64,000 nt of DNA, taken from positions 9,104,238 through 9,168,237 of the forward strand of contig NC_084803.1 in the NCBI RefSeq assembly GCF_963583255.1. The letters run 5' to 3'. The notes below the pieces were generated by a model. The model did no database searches, was not told where the DNA came from, and worked only from the letters and a program-made list of their open reading frames with translations. Numbering within the stretch: the first letter of the stretch is position 1; the number at the start of each line of letters is the position of its first letter. Below, piece by piece: positions 63,776 through 64,000 of this stretch. This DNA comes from Pyrus communis (lineage: Eukaryota; Streptophyta; Magnoliopsida; Rosales; Rosaceae). The position numbers and the translations under genes are program-made.

Positions 63776-63882
63776 AGTTGGTGATTGTGTGATCTAGGGG
63801 TGGGTTAAAAAATGAAAAAAACCCGAACCGAAGCCAAAAAATCATAGGACAAGGATTATCTGCCCTCACGTGCCCTCATGTT

Positions 63883-64000
63883 TGTGTGGTCACGGTTAAA
63901 CCACATCAACATTTTATATTAGTATTCATTTTTTTCTTATTATCTCTATAAAAAAAAAAAACAATATAAAATATTGACGTGGCTTAACCGTGACCACACA
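63883..64000. repeat. Hairpin MITE reaching the window edge
   Basis: TGTGTGGTCACGGTTAAACC at 63883 is the near-reverse complement of GGCTTAACCGTGACCACACA at the last bases of the window. Complementarity extends inward through CAACATTTTATATT. The loop is about 45 bp and AT-rich. The outer end may lie beyond the window. Confidence 0.75.

Overview
The window is nuclear DNA from a flowering plant. The genes are intron-rich with GT-AG splice sites, the intergenic DNA is AT-rich and full of LTR retrotransposons, TRIMs and MITEs, and there is a plastid-derived insert and a nuclear copy of a mitochondrial ribosomal gene. The young tandem duplications and abundant Cassandra elements suggest a woody rosid, most likely Rosaceae such as apple or pear. 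The genus is inference; no species marker was tested.

Layout: (1) 0.7-2.8 kb: AT-rich inverted repeat with a complete Cassandra TRIM in its centre. (2) 2.9-16.9 kb: tandem family of NADPH-dependent 2-alkenal reductases, with one decayed copy (2.9-4.0), two intact genes (5.9-7.2 and 8.2-11.6) and one remnant holding exon 1 only (15.6-16.9). A 3'-truncated Copia element (12.6-14.4) lies between two 917-bp direct repeats, each carrying plastid trnG-UCC sequence. (3) 17.5-21.1 kb: acetolactate synthase regulatory subunit on the minus strand, whose last exon I cannot find. (4) 21.8-24.0 kb: foldback element. (5) 24.8-25.3 kb: mitochondrial ribosomal protein L2, C-terminal half. (6) 28.1-32.1 kb: integrin-linked-kinase-like ankyrin kinase. 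(7) 33.3-33.6 kb: two-exon gene for a 65-residue protein. (8) 34.4-36.1 kb: ribosomal protein S24. (9) 37.2-42.2 kb: mitochondrial LETM1-like protein. (10) 44.9-45.8 kb: Copia gag relic broken by a Cassandra LTR. (11) 46.77-61.75 kb: two tandem copies of a block of about 7 kb, each with a UGT74-type glycosyltransferase on the minus strand. They are separated by about 0.8 kb containing a thioesterase gene fragment. (12) 61.75-64 kb: MITEs and perhaps the first exon of a gene running off the right edge.

The genes are not a pathway cluster. The association of ALS regulatory subunit, ankyrin kinase and UGT74 matches what I remember of Arabidopsis chromosome 2 (At2g31750-At2g31810, and the paralogous At2g43820-At2g43850), so this looks like conserved ancestral gene order. 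The alkenal reductase cluster and the UGT pair are locally expanded defence/detoxification genes laid onto that backbone.

Exon coordinates were worked out by hand from splice sites and reading frame; family assignments are by recognition of protein sequence, without database searches.
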